Positions 1 to 8,224 are shown, counted from the stretch's first letter. The stretch is 26,787 nt of DNA from CALJIC01 sp039805565 (GCA_039805565.1 JBDLTZ010000123.1:1-26787); one strand, 5' to 3'. The notes: generated from the sequence alone by a model not told the origin. Program-made: numbers and translations.

Positions 1-633
1 GTCGTTCACGCCGTCTTCTGCTGAGGCAGCGGTGGCGGTGTGGACGAGCACGCCATCGGGGTCATACAGCTCAAGGGTGACGGTGGCGGGGCCCGAGAGC
101 GCGGCAGTGACCTCGACCGTGCCGTCGGGCCCGCCGTGGGCGTGGGCGTCGGTGAAGATCACCTGGCCGGTGGACACGAGCTCGACCGGCTGCCAGACGC
201 CGCCGAACATGTGGCCCCAGACGTAGGGCAGGAAGCCGGAGAGGGTGGTCTTGAGCGGGAACGCGCCGGGGACCGGGGGCGAGGCCGGGCCGGCGGTGAG
301 GCTGGCGGGCTTCTCGACGCGCAGGCGGAGTTCGGCGGCGGCGCCGGGCAGGGCGTGGCCAGTGATCTCGACTGCGAAGGGGTCCCAGGCACCGGTGTGC
401 TCACCGCAGAGCTCACCGTTTATGTAGACCTGGCACGAATAGCTGACGGCGCCGAAGCGCAGCCAGAGGCGGCGACCGGCCCACGCGGGGGGCGGCGTGA
501 CGGCGGCGCGGTACCAGAGCGGGCCGGGGTGGTCCTTGGGCACGCCCGCGTCCTCCCAGGGGCCGGGGACGGCCACCGGACGCCAGGAGCTGGGGCTGCC
601 ATCGGCGCTGAGCTGCCAGTCGGTGAGGTACAT
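1..633 (-). CDS. Glycoside hydrolase family 2 N-terminal region (partial, 3' end outside window)
   Basis: The frame is open from ATG at 633 down to base 1, giving 211 visible residues, so the catalytic barrel lies outside the window. The visible part is the GH2 sugar-binding jelly roll: an early W-x-P-V-x-V-P-G-P-W-E motif, then PLWYR near residue 43, a W-L-R-F-G-A-V stretch, V-Y-I-N-G for the 'VyvNG' signature, and W-D-P-F. The GGVWQPVEL motif that normally closes this domain follows. GH2 enzymes are retaining exo-glycosidases (beta-galactosidase, glucuronidase, mannosidase); substrate cannot be told from this part. No signal peptide is seen, so a cytoplasmic enzyme is likely. A GGGGG tract 5 bases before the ATG can serve as ribosome binding site. 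Family assignment is firm, specificity unknown. Confidence 0.88.
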   Translation of the reverse strand, partial: MYLTDWQLSADGSPSSWRPVAVPGPWEDAGVPKDHPGPLWYRAAVTPPPAWAGRRLWLRFGAVSYSCQVYINGELCGEHTGAWDPFAVEITGHALPGAAAELRLRVEKPASLTAGPASPPVPGAFPLKTTLSGFLPYVWGHMFGGVWQPVELVSTGQVIFTDAHAHGGPDGTVEVTAALSGPATVTLELYDPDGVLVHTATAASAEDGVND

Positions 634-664
634 CAAACCCCCAGACGTGTGGAACATGGGGGCT

Positions 665-670
665 ATTATA
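665..670 (-). promoter_or_regulatory. -10 box (TATAAT) for the GH2 gene
   Basis: The minus strand reads TATAAT inside the self-complementary ATTATATAAT (665-674), about 31 bases before the GH2 start at 633. That would give a leader of roughly 25 nt. No good -35 hexamer is visible 17 bases further upstream. Confidence 0.5.
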
Positions 671-722
671 TAATCCCTGGGCAGGCCCGGGGAGAGCCAT
701 TCCTCCCCGAGCCGTAGCAGCA

Positions 723-1841
723 CTAGAACCGGATAAAGCTGCTGCGCGCGCCGCCGCGCGGGTCGAGCAGCCAGACGATGTTATCCTCTATCACCTGGAG
801 CAGCCGGCCGCGCTCGAAGGACTGGTAGCTCGGCGTGATCGTGCGCTCGGTCTCGAGAGCCCAGCCGATGGCCGAGCGGATCTCGGGGTACTCACGCCAG
901 ACCTTGCCGAAGCCGCTGCTCGGTTCATAGAGGCCGGGAGGAGCGGGGTAGGCAGCGCCAACCGGGTCGCCCTCGCGCCAGGTGTCGTCGAACTGGCGGT
1001 AGGTCACGCCCCCGCTCGGCTCGTAGAGCAGCACGACGATCACCGAGCGCCCGCCGCGCAGGTTGACCCAGTACATCTGGCCGCGCTCGAAGCTGGCCGT
1101 CGCGCCCTGGGTGGAGGAGAAGTCCTCGCCGGCGACCGGGCAGCCGAGGGCCTGGGCGCCGCCGAAGTACTGGGCGTCGCCCTGGAGCTCGGCGAGCACC
1201 GGGTAGGCGCAGGGCTGGGGCGAGGGCGCGCTGCCGAACACATCGCGGCCGAGGAGCCCGAGGAGGACATCGTAGGGGACGCGGTTCTCGGGGTGGTACT
1301 CCATGCGGCGGCGCTCGAAGTACTGGACCTGGTAGGAATAGCCCTCGATCGTCTCCTGGATGACCGGCGTGATCGGGTAGCCGAAGCGCTCCAGGCCGCC
1401 GTTCTGCTCCCAGTAGAGGCGGAACGCCACGTTGCAGACGTTGTAGCCGGTCTGCGCGAAGTAGCGGCAGGGGCCGGTGGGGCGGCCGGGCTGCTCATTG
1501 CCGTAGACCCAGGGGCGGCCCTGGCGCTCGAGGACCTCGGCGCCGAGGCGGCCGGCGAGCACACCGTAGCCCTGGGCCGTGTGGTCCTCGAGGCGGTCGC
1601 GCTCGAACCACTGTACCGGGCCGGACCAGTCCTCGACCTGCTCGGTCTGGAGCGGGCCGATCGGGTAGCCGAAGACCGGCAGGCCGCCGTTGCGCTCCCA
1701 GTAGCGGCGGATGGGGCCGCTGATACAGTAGCCAGTCTCCGTGAAGCAGCGCGCATCGCTCTGGGCAAGCGCGGCGGACGGCAGCAGACTCAACAGGAGC
1801 AGCGCCGCCAGCAGCACGAGGCGTCGTGATCTGTTCACCAT
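723..1841 (-). CDS. Secreted protein with FGYPI-type repeats
   Basis: This 372-residue protein starts with a clear signal peptide: MVNRSRR, a long Leu/Ala-rich core, then ALA-Q for signal peptidase I cleavage near residue 26. The mature part begins with two similar blocks of about 70 residues (about 32-103 and 125-201). Each has Cys-x-F-x-E/Q-T-G-Y near the start, then YWE-x-NGGL-x-x-FGYPI, then Q-W/Y-FER-x-R-x-E-x-H. A more divergent third block with GCPV and SFERGQM follows, and a fourth near the C terminus has IGWALE and SFERGRL. The FGYP-I / F-E-R pairing is a recurring architecture of secreted proteins in Chloroflexota and resembles LGFP-like cell-wall repeats. The conserved cysteines may form disulfides. 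No enzyme motif is seen, so a surface or wall-binding role is inference. The gene stands alone, divergent from the MFS gene. Confidence 0.75.
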   Translation of the reverse strand: MVNRSRRLVLLAALLLLSLLPSAALAQSDARCFTETGYCISGPIRRYWERNGGLPVFGYPIGPLQTEQVEDWSGPVQWFERDRLEDHTAQGYGVLAGRLGAEVLERQGRPWVYGNEQPGRPTGPCRYFAQTGYNVCNVAFRLYWEQNGGLERFGYPITPVIQETIEGYSYQVQYFERRRMEYHPENRVPYDVLLGLLGRDVFGSAPSPQPCAYPVLAELQGDAQYFGGAQALGCPVAGEDFSSTQGATASFERGQMYWVNLRGGRSVIVVLLYEPSGGVTYRQFDDTWREGDPVGAAYPAPPGLYEPSSGFGKVWREYPEIRSAIGWALETERTITPSYQSFERGRLLQVIEDNIVWLLDPRGGARSSFIRF

Positions 1842-1921
1842 AGCGTCTTTTCCCCTTCGCGCCGGCCGCCCCGCAAGCGTCAGTACCGAGGCCTGAGGCG
1901 CGTCTCAATCGGCACACCCCG

Positions 1922-1927
1922 AGTATA
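1922..1927 (-). promoter_or_regulatory. Candidate -10 box (TATACT) for the secreted repeat protein
   Basis: The minus strand reads TATACT about 81 bases upstream of the ATG at 1841, implying a leader of about 73 nt. The expected -35 position is GC-rich and poor, so this rests on the -10 alone. Confidence 0.35.
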
Positions 1928-2021
1928 GAGCCGCGCGCAGGGCAGGGGTATGAGTCGAGGGTACGAGCGGGGTGACAGCGGGCTGGCAACGTGATGCGAA
2001 CCTGATGGCTACGAGGCGTGG

Positions 2022-2027
2022 TACTAT
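2022..2027 (+). promoter_or_regulatory. Candidate -10 box (TACTAT) for a possibly leaderless MFS transcript
   Basis: TACTAT ends 8 bases before the ATG at 2036. A start site 7-8 bases downstream would coincide with the start codon, making a leaderless mRNA. In line with that, no purine-rich ribosome binding site is seen just before 2036. A GTG at 2018 in the same frame would put the start upstream of this box. Confidence 0.4.
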
Positions 2028-2035
2028 ACGCCGCT

Positions 2036-3325
2036 ATGAGCACATCCTCCTCTCCCTCTCCGTCCACCGGGCCGGCAAGCCAGCTCGCCCCCCTTGCCGC
2101 GCTGCGCTACCGAGACTTCCGGCTGCTCTGGATCGGCACCCTGATATCGACCGTCGGATCACAGATGCGGATCGTGGCCGTCAACTGGCACGTGTACGAG
2201 CTGGCGCGCACCGGCGGAGGGATGGACCCGGCGCTGGCGCTCGGGCTGATCGGGCTGGCGCGCGTGCTGGCGCTGGTGCTGGTGGCGCCGATCAGCGGCC
2301 TGATCGCCGACCGGGCGGACCGGCGGCAGCTGCTGATCATCACCTCGATCGCAGCGCTGCTCACCTCGGCCGGGCTAGGCGCGGCCAGCAGCGTCGGGGA
2401 GCCGTCGGTCTGGCTGATCTACGCCATGGTGATCGGCGCCGCGGTGGCGGGCGCCTTCGAGATGCCGGCGCGGCAGGCGCTGGTGCCGCGGCTGGTGCCG
2501 CCCGAGTTCCTGTCGATCGCCCTGAGCACCAACATCATCGCCTGGCAGCTCGCAACAGTGGTGGGGCCGTCGGTGGCGGGGCTGCTGATCGCGGCGCTGG
2601 GAGTGGCGCCGGTCTACTGGATCGATGCGGCCTCGTACGTGGCGGTGGTGGCGGCGGCGGCGATGATGGGGCGCTACGACGTGGCGGGGAGCCTGAGGCG
2701 GCCAGGGCTGAGCGACGCGCTGGAGGGGCTGCGGTTCGTGTTCCGGAACCGGCTGATCGCGTCCACCATGCTGCTGGACTTCTTCGCCACATTCTTCGGC
2801 GCGGCCACCACACTGATGCCGCTGTTCGCGGACCAGGTGCTGGGCGTGGGGCCGGTGCAGCTCGGCTGGATGTACTCGGCGCCGGCGGTGGGCGCGGTGA
2901 TCGCAGCGGCGACGCTGAGCACGGTGACGATCCGGCGTCAGGGGCCGGTGCTGCTGGTGGCGGTGGCGCTGTTCGGGATCTCAATCGCGATCTTTGGCGC
3001 CTCGCGCTGGCTGCCGCTGACGCTGGTGGCGCTGGCGTTCTCGGGGGCGGCGGACACGGTGAGCATGGTGATCCGCGGCACGATCCGGCAGCTCATGACG
3101 CCGGACGAGCTGCGCGGGCGGATGGTGGCGGTGAACATGGTGTTCTTCGCCGGCGGACCGCAGCTGGGCGAGTTCCAGGCCGGGGTGGTGTCGAGCCTGA
3201 TCGGCGCGCCGATCGCGGTGTTCGTGGGCGGGCTGCTGTGCCTGGTGGTGGTGGGGGCCACGGCGGTGCGCGTGCCGGAGCTACGGCGCTACGATGGCCC
3301 GGGGACGATGAATGATAAACGCTGA
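2036..3325 (+). CDS. MFS transporter, EntS/MFS_3-like exporter
   Basis: The protein has 429 residues from ATG 2036 (an upstream GTG at 2018 adds six). After a Ser/Pro-rich tail come L-R-Y-R-D-F-R-L-L-W and G-S-Q-M, typical of the first helix of the MFS_3 (EntS-like) group. The loop 2-3 signature appears as G-L-I-A-D-R-A-D-R-R. The middle has E-M-P-A-R-Q-A-L-V-P and N-I-I-A-W-Q-L-A, and the second half T-P-D-E-L-R-G-R-M-V-A-V-N. All are hallmarks of proton-driven exporters related to the enterobactin exporter. Hydrophobic stretches fit about twelve helices, so it sits in the cytoplasmic membrane. Substrate is unknown; a neighbouring siderophore gene, which would support siderophore export, is absent. 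The last codons and the TGA stop lie inside a heptanucleotide repeat array (3305-3381), so the extreme C terminus may vary between strains. Confidence 0.85.
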   Translation: MSTSSSPSPSTGPASQLAPLAALRYRDFRLLWIGTLISTVGSQMRIVAVNWHVYELARTGGGMDPALALGLIGLARVLALVLVAPISGLIADRADRRQLLIITSIAALLTSAGLGAASSVGEPSVWLIYAMVIGAAVAGAFEMPARQALVPRLVPPEFLSIALSTNIIAWQLATVVGPSVAGLLIAALGVAPVYWIDAASYVAVVAAAAMMGRYDVAGSLRRPGLSDALEGLRFVFRNRLIASTMLLDFFATFFGAATTLMPLFADQVLGVGPVQLGWMYSAPAVGAVIAAATLSTVTIRRQGPVLLVAVALFGISIAIFGASRWLPLTLVALAFSGAADTVSMVIRGTIRQLMTPDELRGRMVAVNMVFFAGGPQLGEFQAGVVSSLIGAPIAVFVGGLLCLVVVGATAVRVPELRRYDGPGTMNDKR

Positions 3326-3381
3326 ACGCTGAACGCTGAACGCCGAACGATAAACGCTGAACGCTGAACGCTGAGGGCCGA
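3305..3381 (+). repeat. Heptanucleotide tandem array, 11 units, consensus ACGCTGA
   Basis: Eleven 7-bp units follow one another without a gap. Six read ACGCTGA; the others are one to three changes away (ACGATGA, ATGATAA, ACGCCGA, ACGATAA, GGGCCGA). The array lies between the convergent MFS and GT-C-like genes and includes the MFS stop codon (3323-3325). It is one of five such arrays in this window. Confidence 0.9.
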
Positions 3382-3394
3382 GGAGGGCGGGTGT

Positions 3395-4972
3395 TCAGCG
3401 TGTGGTGTTACAGCGGGCGTACACCACGGATGTGCGGTCGGCGTAGCGCTCGCACCAGCCGGAGGTGTCAGCCAGCAGCTCGATCAGGGGCTGATTGTAA
3501 CCGCGGTCCAGCAGCAGGTGGGTGATGCCCCAGCGCTCGATCAGCGCGAGGCTGGCCTGGTCGCCGCGGGCGATGGCGAAGTACTCGTCCCAGACGGCGC
3601 GCGGGAACAGCTCGACGCGCAGGTCGGCGAAGACCTGGAGCTCGGGCAGGCGCCAGATGGTGTAGCTGGTGAGGCTCATGTCGGCCCAGAAGCGACCGGG
3701 CTGCGGGTTGGCGGCGAGCCACTCAGCGGCGCCCACGGGGGTAGTGCTGCTGAGGAGGGTGCGGTAGGGGCCGCTGGCGGCCGCGATGCGAAGCTCACCA
3801 TCCGGGGCCAGCGCGCGGCCGGGCTCGAACCAGGGCAGCGTGGCGACGAGCAGCGCCAGCAGGGCAATGCCGTAGCCGATCGCGATGGGCCGGGGCGCGG
3901 CCGGGGCGCGGGCCGGGAGCAGCGCGCCGAACTGCGCGGCCAGCAGCGGGGCCAGCGCCAGCGCGAACCAGATCACGTAGCGGCCGGCGTCTACCGCCAG
4001 CCAGCCGAGTCCGCAGAACCAGAGCACCTCCACCGCCCCGGGTCGCCGGCGCCCGCCCGCCATCAGCGCCGCGAGCAGGAACAGCACCAGGTAGAACCAG
4101 AAGCCGGTGTTGAGCGGGTCCGGGGCGTTACGCGGCGGCTGCCACTCGACGAAGCGCTCCTGCAGCTCGGCGTTGCCCAGCATGTCCGCCACGTAGCCGA
4201 AGATACCGAGCCCGAGCGGATGGATGCAGACCGCCAGGGCGCTGACCGCGGCGGCGAGCGTGAAGTCACGGGCGAGGGAGAGGCGAAGTGCGAGGGACAA
4301 AGGACCGAGAGCCGAGGGCCGAGGGCCGGGAGCTGACGACGAACCACCGGCGACCGACGACCACCCGCCGGCCACAACCCCGAGCCAGGCGAGCCCGATC
4401 AAAGCCAGGCCAAGGATGAACGAGCCGTGGAGGTTGACCCACACGAGCATCGTGAGCGGCAGGGCCGCCAGCCACCTGCGCCCGAAGCGCCCATCGAGGA
4501 TCTCCCCCAGCACCACGACCAGGACCGCGCCCGGCACGAGCGCCAGAGTCTGCGGCCGGAGCGTCCAGTTATCCCACCCCGCAAGCACCGTGAGGAGCAG
4601 GGCCAGGGCCACCGCCTTGCCGGCGCCGCCCGTGCGCCGCATGGCGTGCCAGGCGAGCAGCGCGTGGCCCAGGGTGACGCACAGCGTCCGCAGCAGCATC
4701 AGGCCGGGCGTCCCGGCGACCTGCCACGCCAGGTACATCAGCACCTCGCTGAGCCAGCTCTGGTAGACGTAGGGTGCATCGGCGGGGAGCGTGTAGGCCC
4801 AGCGGTTGGTCGTGATCCAGGCGCCCTCCTGCAGCATAGCGCGCCCGGCGGCCATGTGCCACCAGAGGTCGTTGGGCGGCAGCGGGAGGATACTGATGAA
4901 GAGCCAGACCAGCGCCAGGAGCGTGGCGACGAGCAGGTGGTCCATCGTGAGGGCGGCGCGCTGCTTGGTCAT
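3395..4972 (-). CDS. Polytopic membrane protein, GT-C glycosyltransferase-like, unknown function
   Basis: I place the start at ATG 4972, preceded by AAGGACC, giving 525 residues. The open frame runs further upstream to 5161, but that part is Ser/Pro/Arg-rich, unlike a membrane protein, and has no ribosome binding site. After one N-terminal helix come N-D-L-W-W-H-M-A-A-G-R and then a Y-V-Y-Q-S-W-L-S-E motif. This 'D-x-WWH...G' and 'W-L-x-E' pairing marks a broad family of uncharacterised bacterial integral membrane proteins that resemble GT-C (lipid-sugar-dependent) transferases. About ten hydrophobic segments follow, and then a C-terminal soluble tail with F-A-D-L-R-V-E-L-F. Residues about 200-224 are encoded by a heptamer repeat array and form a Ser/Gly/Pro-rich loop that looks inserted. 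No partner gene reveals a substrate. Family assignment is tentative. Confidence 0.7.
   Translation of the reverse strand: MTKQRAALTMDHLLVATLLALVWLFISILPLPPNDLWWHMAAGRAMLQEGAWITTNRWAYTLPADAPYVYQSWLSEVLMYLAWQVAGTPGLMLLRTLCVTLGHALLAWHAMRRTGGAGKAVALALLLTVLAGWDNWTLRPQTLALVPGAVLVVVLGEILDGRFGRRWLAALPLTMLVWVNLHGSFILGLALIGLAWLGVVAGGWSSVAGGSSSAPGPRPSALGPLSLALRLSLARDFTLAAAVSALAVCIHPLGLGIFGYVADMLGNAELQERFVEWQPPRNAPDPLNTGFWFYLVLFLLAALMAGGRRRPGAVEVLWFCGLGWLAVDAGRYVIWFALALAPLLAAQFGALLPARAPAAPRPIAIGYGIALLALLVATLPWFEPGRALAPDGELRIAAASGPYRTLLSSTTPVGAAEWLAANPQPGRFWADMSLTSYTIWRLPELQVFADLRVELFPRAVWDEYFAIARGDQASLALIERWGITHLLLDRGYNQPLIELLADTSGWCERYADRTSVVYARCNTTR
4301..4370 (+). repeat. Degenerate heptanucleotide array inside a membrane-protein gene
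   Basis: About ten 7-bp units in register, such as AGGACCG, AGAGCCG, AGGGCCG (twice), GGAGCTG, ACGACGA, GCGACCG and ACGACCA. The purine-start unit is on the plus strand, antisense to the gene, and translates on the minus strand as a Pro/Ser/Ala/Leu-rich stretch between two hydrophobic segments. Similar purine-rich sequence continues less regularly back to about 4270. Confidence 0.7.
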
Positions 4973-5063
4973 CGGTCCTTCGTGCTTGATCCGAGAGTCA
5001 CACGACCACCCGAATGTACCCCAGGGCGGGGCGCAGATCAAGGGTCGGGCGTGAGCGAGAAGG

Positions 5064-6326
5064 TTACAGCTTCGGCGCGGGGCGCACGAAGAGCCACCAG
5101 GTGACGAGCACCGAGAGCGCGTAGAGGGCGGTGGTGGCGACGAAGATCGGGCCGAACCCATAGCGCTCCTGCACCAGGGCGCTGAGCGCCGGCCCGAAGA
5201 GATAGCCGGCGCTGTAGGCGCCGCCGATGAGGCCGATCGCGAGCGGGCGGGACTCGGGAGCGGCGCGCTCCATGGCGAAAGCGTCGTAGAGCGGGGCGGC
5301 CATGTTGAACAGCACCACGCGCGCCAGGGCGGCCCCGGCCGAGATGCCCAGCAGCGGCGCGAACCCCATGAGCAGCGTGAAGGGCAGCGCCAGCGCGCGC
5401 GTGAGTACGACGGTGGGCATCTTGCCGATGCGCCGGGCGATGGCGGGCCCGGCGAGCAGCGCCGCGCCGGTGGCGATGTCGAAGCCCGCGAAGATCAGGC
5501 CGAGGGTCGTGTTGCCGACGCCGAAGCGCTCGCGGTAGAACAGATTCAGGTACGGGATGAGCAGCGCGGCGCCGCAGGAGATCAGCAGGGGCGGGAGGAG
5601 GAGCGGGACGAGAACGCTGAAGGATGAACGCTGAAGGATGAACGACGAGGCGCGGCTGCTCAAGGTATGTGTCGCCTCGCTGGAGACGCCTTCGGCGCTG
5701 TGCGCTCCGCCTTCGTCCTTGACGAAGAGCAGCGGGAGGAGCGCCAGCGCGAGGAGGGCGGAGGAGGCCAGGAAGCAGGCGCGGTAGGCCGCGGCGCTCT
5801 CAGGCGCGGCGCCGATCAGGCGACCGAGGAAGGCGGGGAGCGGGCCGGCGACGAGCGTTGCCGCGCCGGAGACGGCGATGGCGAGCGCTGAGCTCGCGCT
5901 GAACAGGTGGTCGCGCGTGGCGTCGTCGCTGTGGCGCATCATGAAGGGCGCGGCGGAGACCTGGAACAGCACCGAGGCCACGCCGCCGAGCGCGGCGCTG
6001 GCGATGAGCGCGGAGGGGGCGCCGGAGGTGGCGAAGATGAGCGCCGAGGAGGCCTGGAGCACGGCGCTGAGGGCCAGGGCGCGGCGGAGGCCGATGCGCC
6101 CGGCGCCGAGCCAGAGCGGGATGCTGAGAGCGGCGGCCGCACCGAAGCTGATGGTGTTGAGCAGCCCGAGGAAGCCGCGCCCGTGGCCGAGCGCGAGCAC
6201 CGCCAGGTTAAAGAAGAGCTGGGGGGCTGCCAGCCCAGCCGTAAGCAGCGCCACGTGGGCCAGGTAGAGTCGCGCCGCCGGGCCGAGGGCGCGCCAGCGG
6301 GCAAACTCGCGGGCGAAGATCGTCAT
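5064..6326 (-). CDS. MFS transporter (12-helix, unknown substrate)
   Basis: The 420-residue protein starts at ATG 6326. It has two halves of about six hydrophobic segments with the usual long central loop. The first half contains N-T-I-S-F-G-A-A-A-A-L-S-I-P-L-W-L-G-A and R-H-S-D-D. The second contains N-L-F-Y-R-E-R-F-G-V-G-N, G-P-A-I-A-R-R-I-G-K (equivalent to the loop 8-9 basic motif), and E-R-A-A-P-E-S-R-P-L-A-I-G. This type of MFS protein is usually annotated without substrate. The central loop (about residues 205-240) is Ser-rich, and part of it is encoded by a 7-bp repeat array (5614-5648). The gene is divergent from the SLC13 permease, with a 75-bp intergenic region containing the perfect palindrome ATGGTACCAT. 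Confidence 0.82.
   Translation of the reverse strand: MTIFAREFARWRALGPAARLYLAHVALLTAGLAAPQLFFNLAVLALGHGRGFLGLLNTISFGAAAALSIPLWLGAGRIGLRRALALSAVLQASSALIFATSGAPSALIASAALGGVASVLFQVSAAPFMMRHSDDATRDHLFSASSALAIAVSGAATLVAGPLPAFLGRLIGAAPESAAAYRACFLASSALLALALLPLLFVKDEGGAHSAEGVSSEATHTLSSRASSFILQRSSFSVLVPLLLPPLLISCGAALLIPYLNLFYRERFGVGNTTLGLIFAGFDIATGAALLAGPAIARRIGKMPTVVLTRALALPFTLLMGFAPLLGISAGAALARVVLFNMAAPLYDAFAMERAAPESRPLAIGLIGGAYSAGYLFGPALSALVQERYGFGPIFVATTALYALSVLVTWWLFVRPAPKL
5614..5648 (+). repeat. Heptanucleotide array, 5 units, inside an MFS gene
   Basis: Units alternate ACGCTGA and AGGATGA twice and end with ACGACGA. The unit ACGCTGA is identical to that of the arrays at 3305 and 15938. The array is antisense to the gene and encodes about a dozen Ser/Phe/Leu/Arg residues (roughly 226-238) in the central loop between the two six-helix halves. 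Confidence 0.85.
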
Positions 6327-6333
6327 CGCTGGT

Positions 6334-6343
6334 ATGGTACCAT
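6334..6343. promoter_or_regulatory. 10-bp palindrome between divergent transporter genes
   Basis: ATGGTACCAT is a perfect palindrome 7 bases upstream of the MFS start (6326) and about 58 bases upstream of the SLC13 start. Its position fits an operator for either gene, but it is short and may be chance. Confidence 0.25.
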
Positions 6344-6401
6344 GCGAGCGCTCGAACCGCGCATCCTACCACGCAACGCACCACCCTCAACCGAACACTG
6401 T

Positions 6402-8204
6402 ATGCCCGTCCTCTCCGCTCGCGAGATCACGCTGCTGGTGCTCGTCGGCATCGCACTAGCGCTGGTGATCAGCAACCGGCTGCGGCCCGACCTCGTGGCT
6501 CTGATGACGCTCCTGGCCCTCGGGCTCAGCGGCGTAGTCACGCCTGGGCAGGCGCTGGCAGGCTTCAGCCAGCCGGCGGTGATCACGATCGTCGGACTGT
6601 TCGTGATCAGCGCGGCCCTGGAGCACACCGGCGTGGTGCAGTGGGTCGCGGAGCGGCTGGCATACCTCTCGGGCACGAGCGAGCGCAGGCTGGTGGCGGT
6701 GTTCATGGGGGTGGGGGCGACGCTCTCGCTGGCGATGAACAACATTGCCGCGGGGGCGGTGCTGCTGCCCGCGGCGGTGAGCGTGGCACGCCAGGCGGGG
6801 GTGCCGGCCTCCCGGCTGCTGATGCCGCTCTCGTTCTCCACCCTGCTGGGGGGCATGGCCACGCTCTTCACCACGGCCAACATCGTGGTGAGCGGTAGCC
6901 TGCAGGCCCAGGGGCTGCCGGGCCTGACGATGCTGGACTTCCTGCCGACGGGCGGTCTGATGCTGGCCGCGGGCGGCGCCTACACTGTTTTCGTGGGGCC
7001 GCGCCTGCTGCCACGCCGCGAGTCTGTGGGGCGCGCGGCGCTGTCGCGGGTGGACCTGACACAGACCTACCAGCTGGCCGAGCGGCTGTGGGAGGTGCGG
7101 GTGCAGCCGAACTCGTCGCTGGTGGGGCAGCGGCTGGCCGACAGTGTGATCGGGTCGCGCCTGGGGGCGACGGTGGTGGCGATCTGGCGCGGGCGGGAGG
7201 CGCGCTTCGCCCCCGCGCCCGAGGAGCAGATCACGGCCGGCGACATCCTGCTGGTGCTGGGGCGCGAGGACCGGGTGCGCCAGCTCGAGACGCAGCAGAC
7301 GGTGATCGGGCGCAACGTGCAGGGCCGTGCGGCGTCGCGCGAGCTGCCGGTGTACCTCACGGAGGTGGTGGTGGGCCCACGGGCCACGGCGATCGGGAAG
7401 ACGCTCAAGGAGCTGGGCTTCCGCTCCCGGTACGGGCTCACGGCGGTGGCGCTCTGGCGCGAGGGGCGCAGCTACCGGACCGACGTGGGCGACTTCGTCC
7501 TGCAGGCCGGCGACGCGCTGCTGATGGTGGGGCCACGCCAGCGGACACACATGCTGGCGTCGGTCCCGGGGCTGATCGTGCTGGACGAGGAGGGGGCCAC
7601 CCCGCCCCGTACGAGCGGCAAGGCCGGGCTGGCCGCACTGATCACCGCGCTGGTACTACTGGCCTCCACAAGCGGCGCGATCCCCTCCGCGGAGGCGGCG
7701 CTGCTGGGCACGGTGGCGCTGGTGCTGACGCGCTGCATGGATATGGAGCAGGTCTACCGCTCGATCGACTGGCGCGTGGTGGTGCTGGTGGCCGGCTTCC
7801 TGCCGATTGGGACGGGGTTGCTGGAGACGGGACTGGCCGGGCGCATCGGCGAGGGCTTCGCGGCGCTGGTGGGCCCGGCTGGGCCGCTGGCGCTGGTGGC
7901 GGGCCTGTGGCTCTTCACGGCGGTGCTGACGCAGCTGATCGGTGGGCAGGTGACGGCGCTGGTGGTGGGCCCGATCGCGGTGAGCGCCGCGGCGCAGGCG
8001 GGGATCGAGCCGGCGGCGGTGGGCGTGGCGGTGGCGACGGCCTGCTCGGCGGCGTTCCTCACCCCGATCGCGCACCCGGTAAACGTGCTGATGATGGGGC
8101 CGGGTGGCTACACGTTCAGCGACTTCCCGCGCGTGGGCGCCGGGCTGGCGCTGGTCTGCTTCGTGGCGCTGCTGGCGGCCATGAAGCTGTTCTGGGGGCT
8201 GTAG
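6402..8204 (+). CDS. SLC13/DASS family anion permease with two RCK_C (TrkA-C) domains
   Basis: I choose ATG 6402 (600 residues), because the first helix begins a few residues later. An in-frame ATG at 6340 would add a short Arg/Pro-rich tail. The N-terminal half (about 1-210) is a membrane domain with S-Q-P-A-V-I-T-I-V-G-L-F and A-M-N-N-I-A-A-G-A, the latter matching the hairpin 'SNT/NNx' motif of DASS carriers. Two soluble RCK_C domains follow at about 225-300 and 317-390; each runs from L-x-E-V-x-V to a G-D-x-L-L/M-V-x-G-type end. The second membrane half (about 405-600) has another hairpin motif with A-F-L-T-P-I-A-H-P-V-N. Such proteins move sulfate, dicarboxylates or similar anions with sodium. 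The RCK_C pair usually senses a ligand. Substrate is not decidable here. Confidence 0.88.
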   Translation: MPVLSAREITLLVLVGIALALVISNRLRPDLVALMTLLALGLSGVVTPGQALAGFSQPAVITIVGLFVISAALEHTGVVQWVAERLAYLSGTSERRLVAVFMGVGATLSLAMNNIAAGAVLLPAAVSVARQAGVPASRLLMPLSFSTLLGGMATLFTTANIVVSGSLQAQGLPGLTMLDFLPTGGLMLAAGGAYTVFVGPRLLPRRESVGRAALSRVDLTQTYQLAERLWEVRVQPNSSLVGQRLADSVIGSRLGATVVAIWRGREARFAPAPEEQITAGDILLVLGREDRVRQLETQQTVIGRNVQGRAASRELPVYLTEVVVGPRATAIGKTLKELGFRSRYGLTAVALWREGRSYRTDVGDFVLQAGDALLMVGPRQRTHMLASVPGLIVLDEEGATPPRTSGKAGLAALITALVLLASTSGAIPSAEAALLGTVALVLTRCMDMEQVYRSIDWRVVVLVAGFLPIGTGLLETGLAGRIGEGFAALVGPAGPLALVAGLWLFTAVLTQLIGGQVTALVVGPIAVSAAAQAGIEPAAVGVAVATACSAAFLTPIAHPVNVLMMGPGGYTFSDFPRVGAGLALVCFVALLAAMKLFWGL

Positions 8205-8224
8205 CCCCCGGCCCCCGAACCCTC

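Noticed and set aside
3305..3381. CRISPR array
   Set aside because: Units are 7 bp with no spacers and no cas genes in the window.
5907..6401. Long N-terminal extension of the SLC13 permease
   Set aside because: It overlaps the divergent MFS gene and its promoter region and is low complexity; the membrane domain begins just after 6402.
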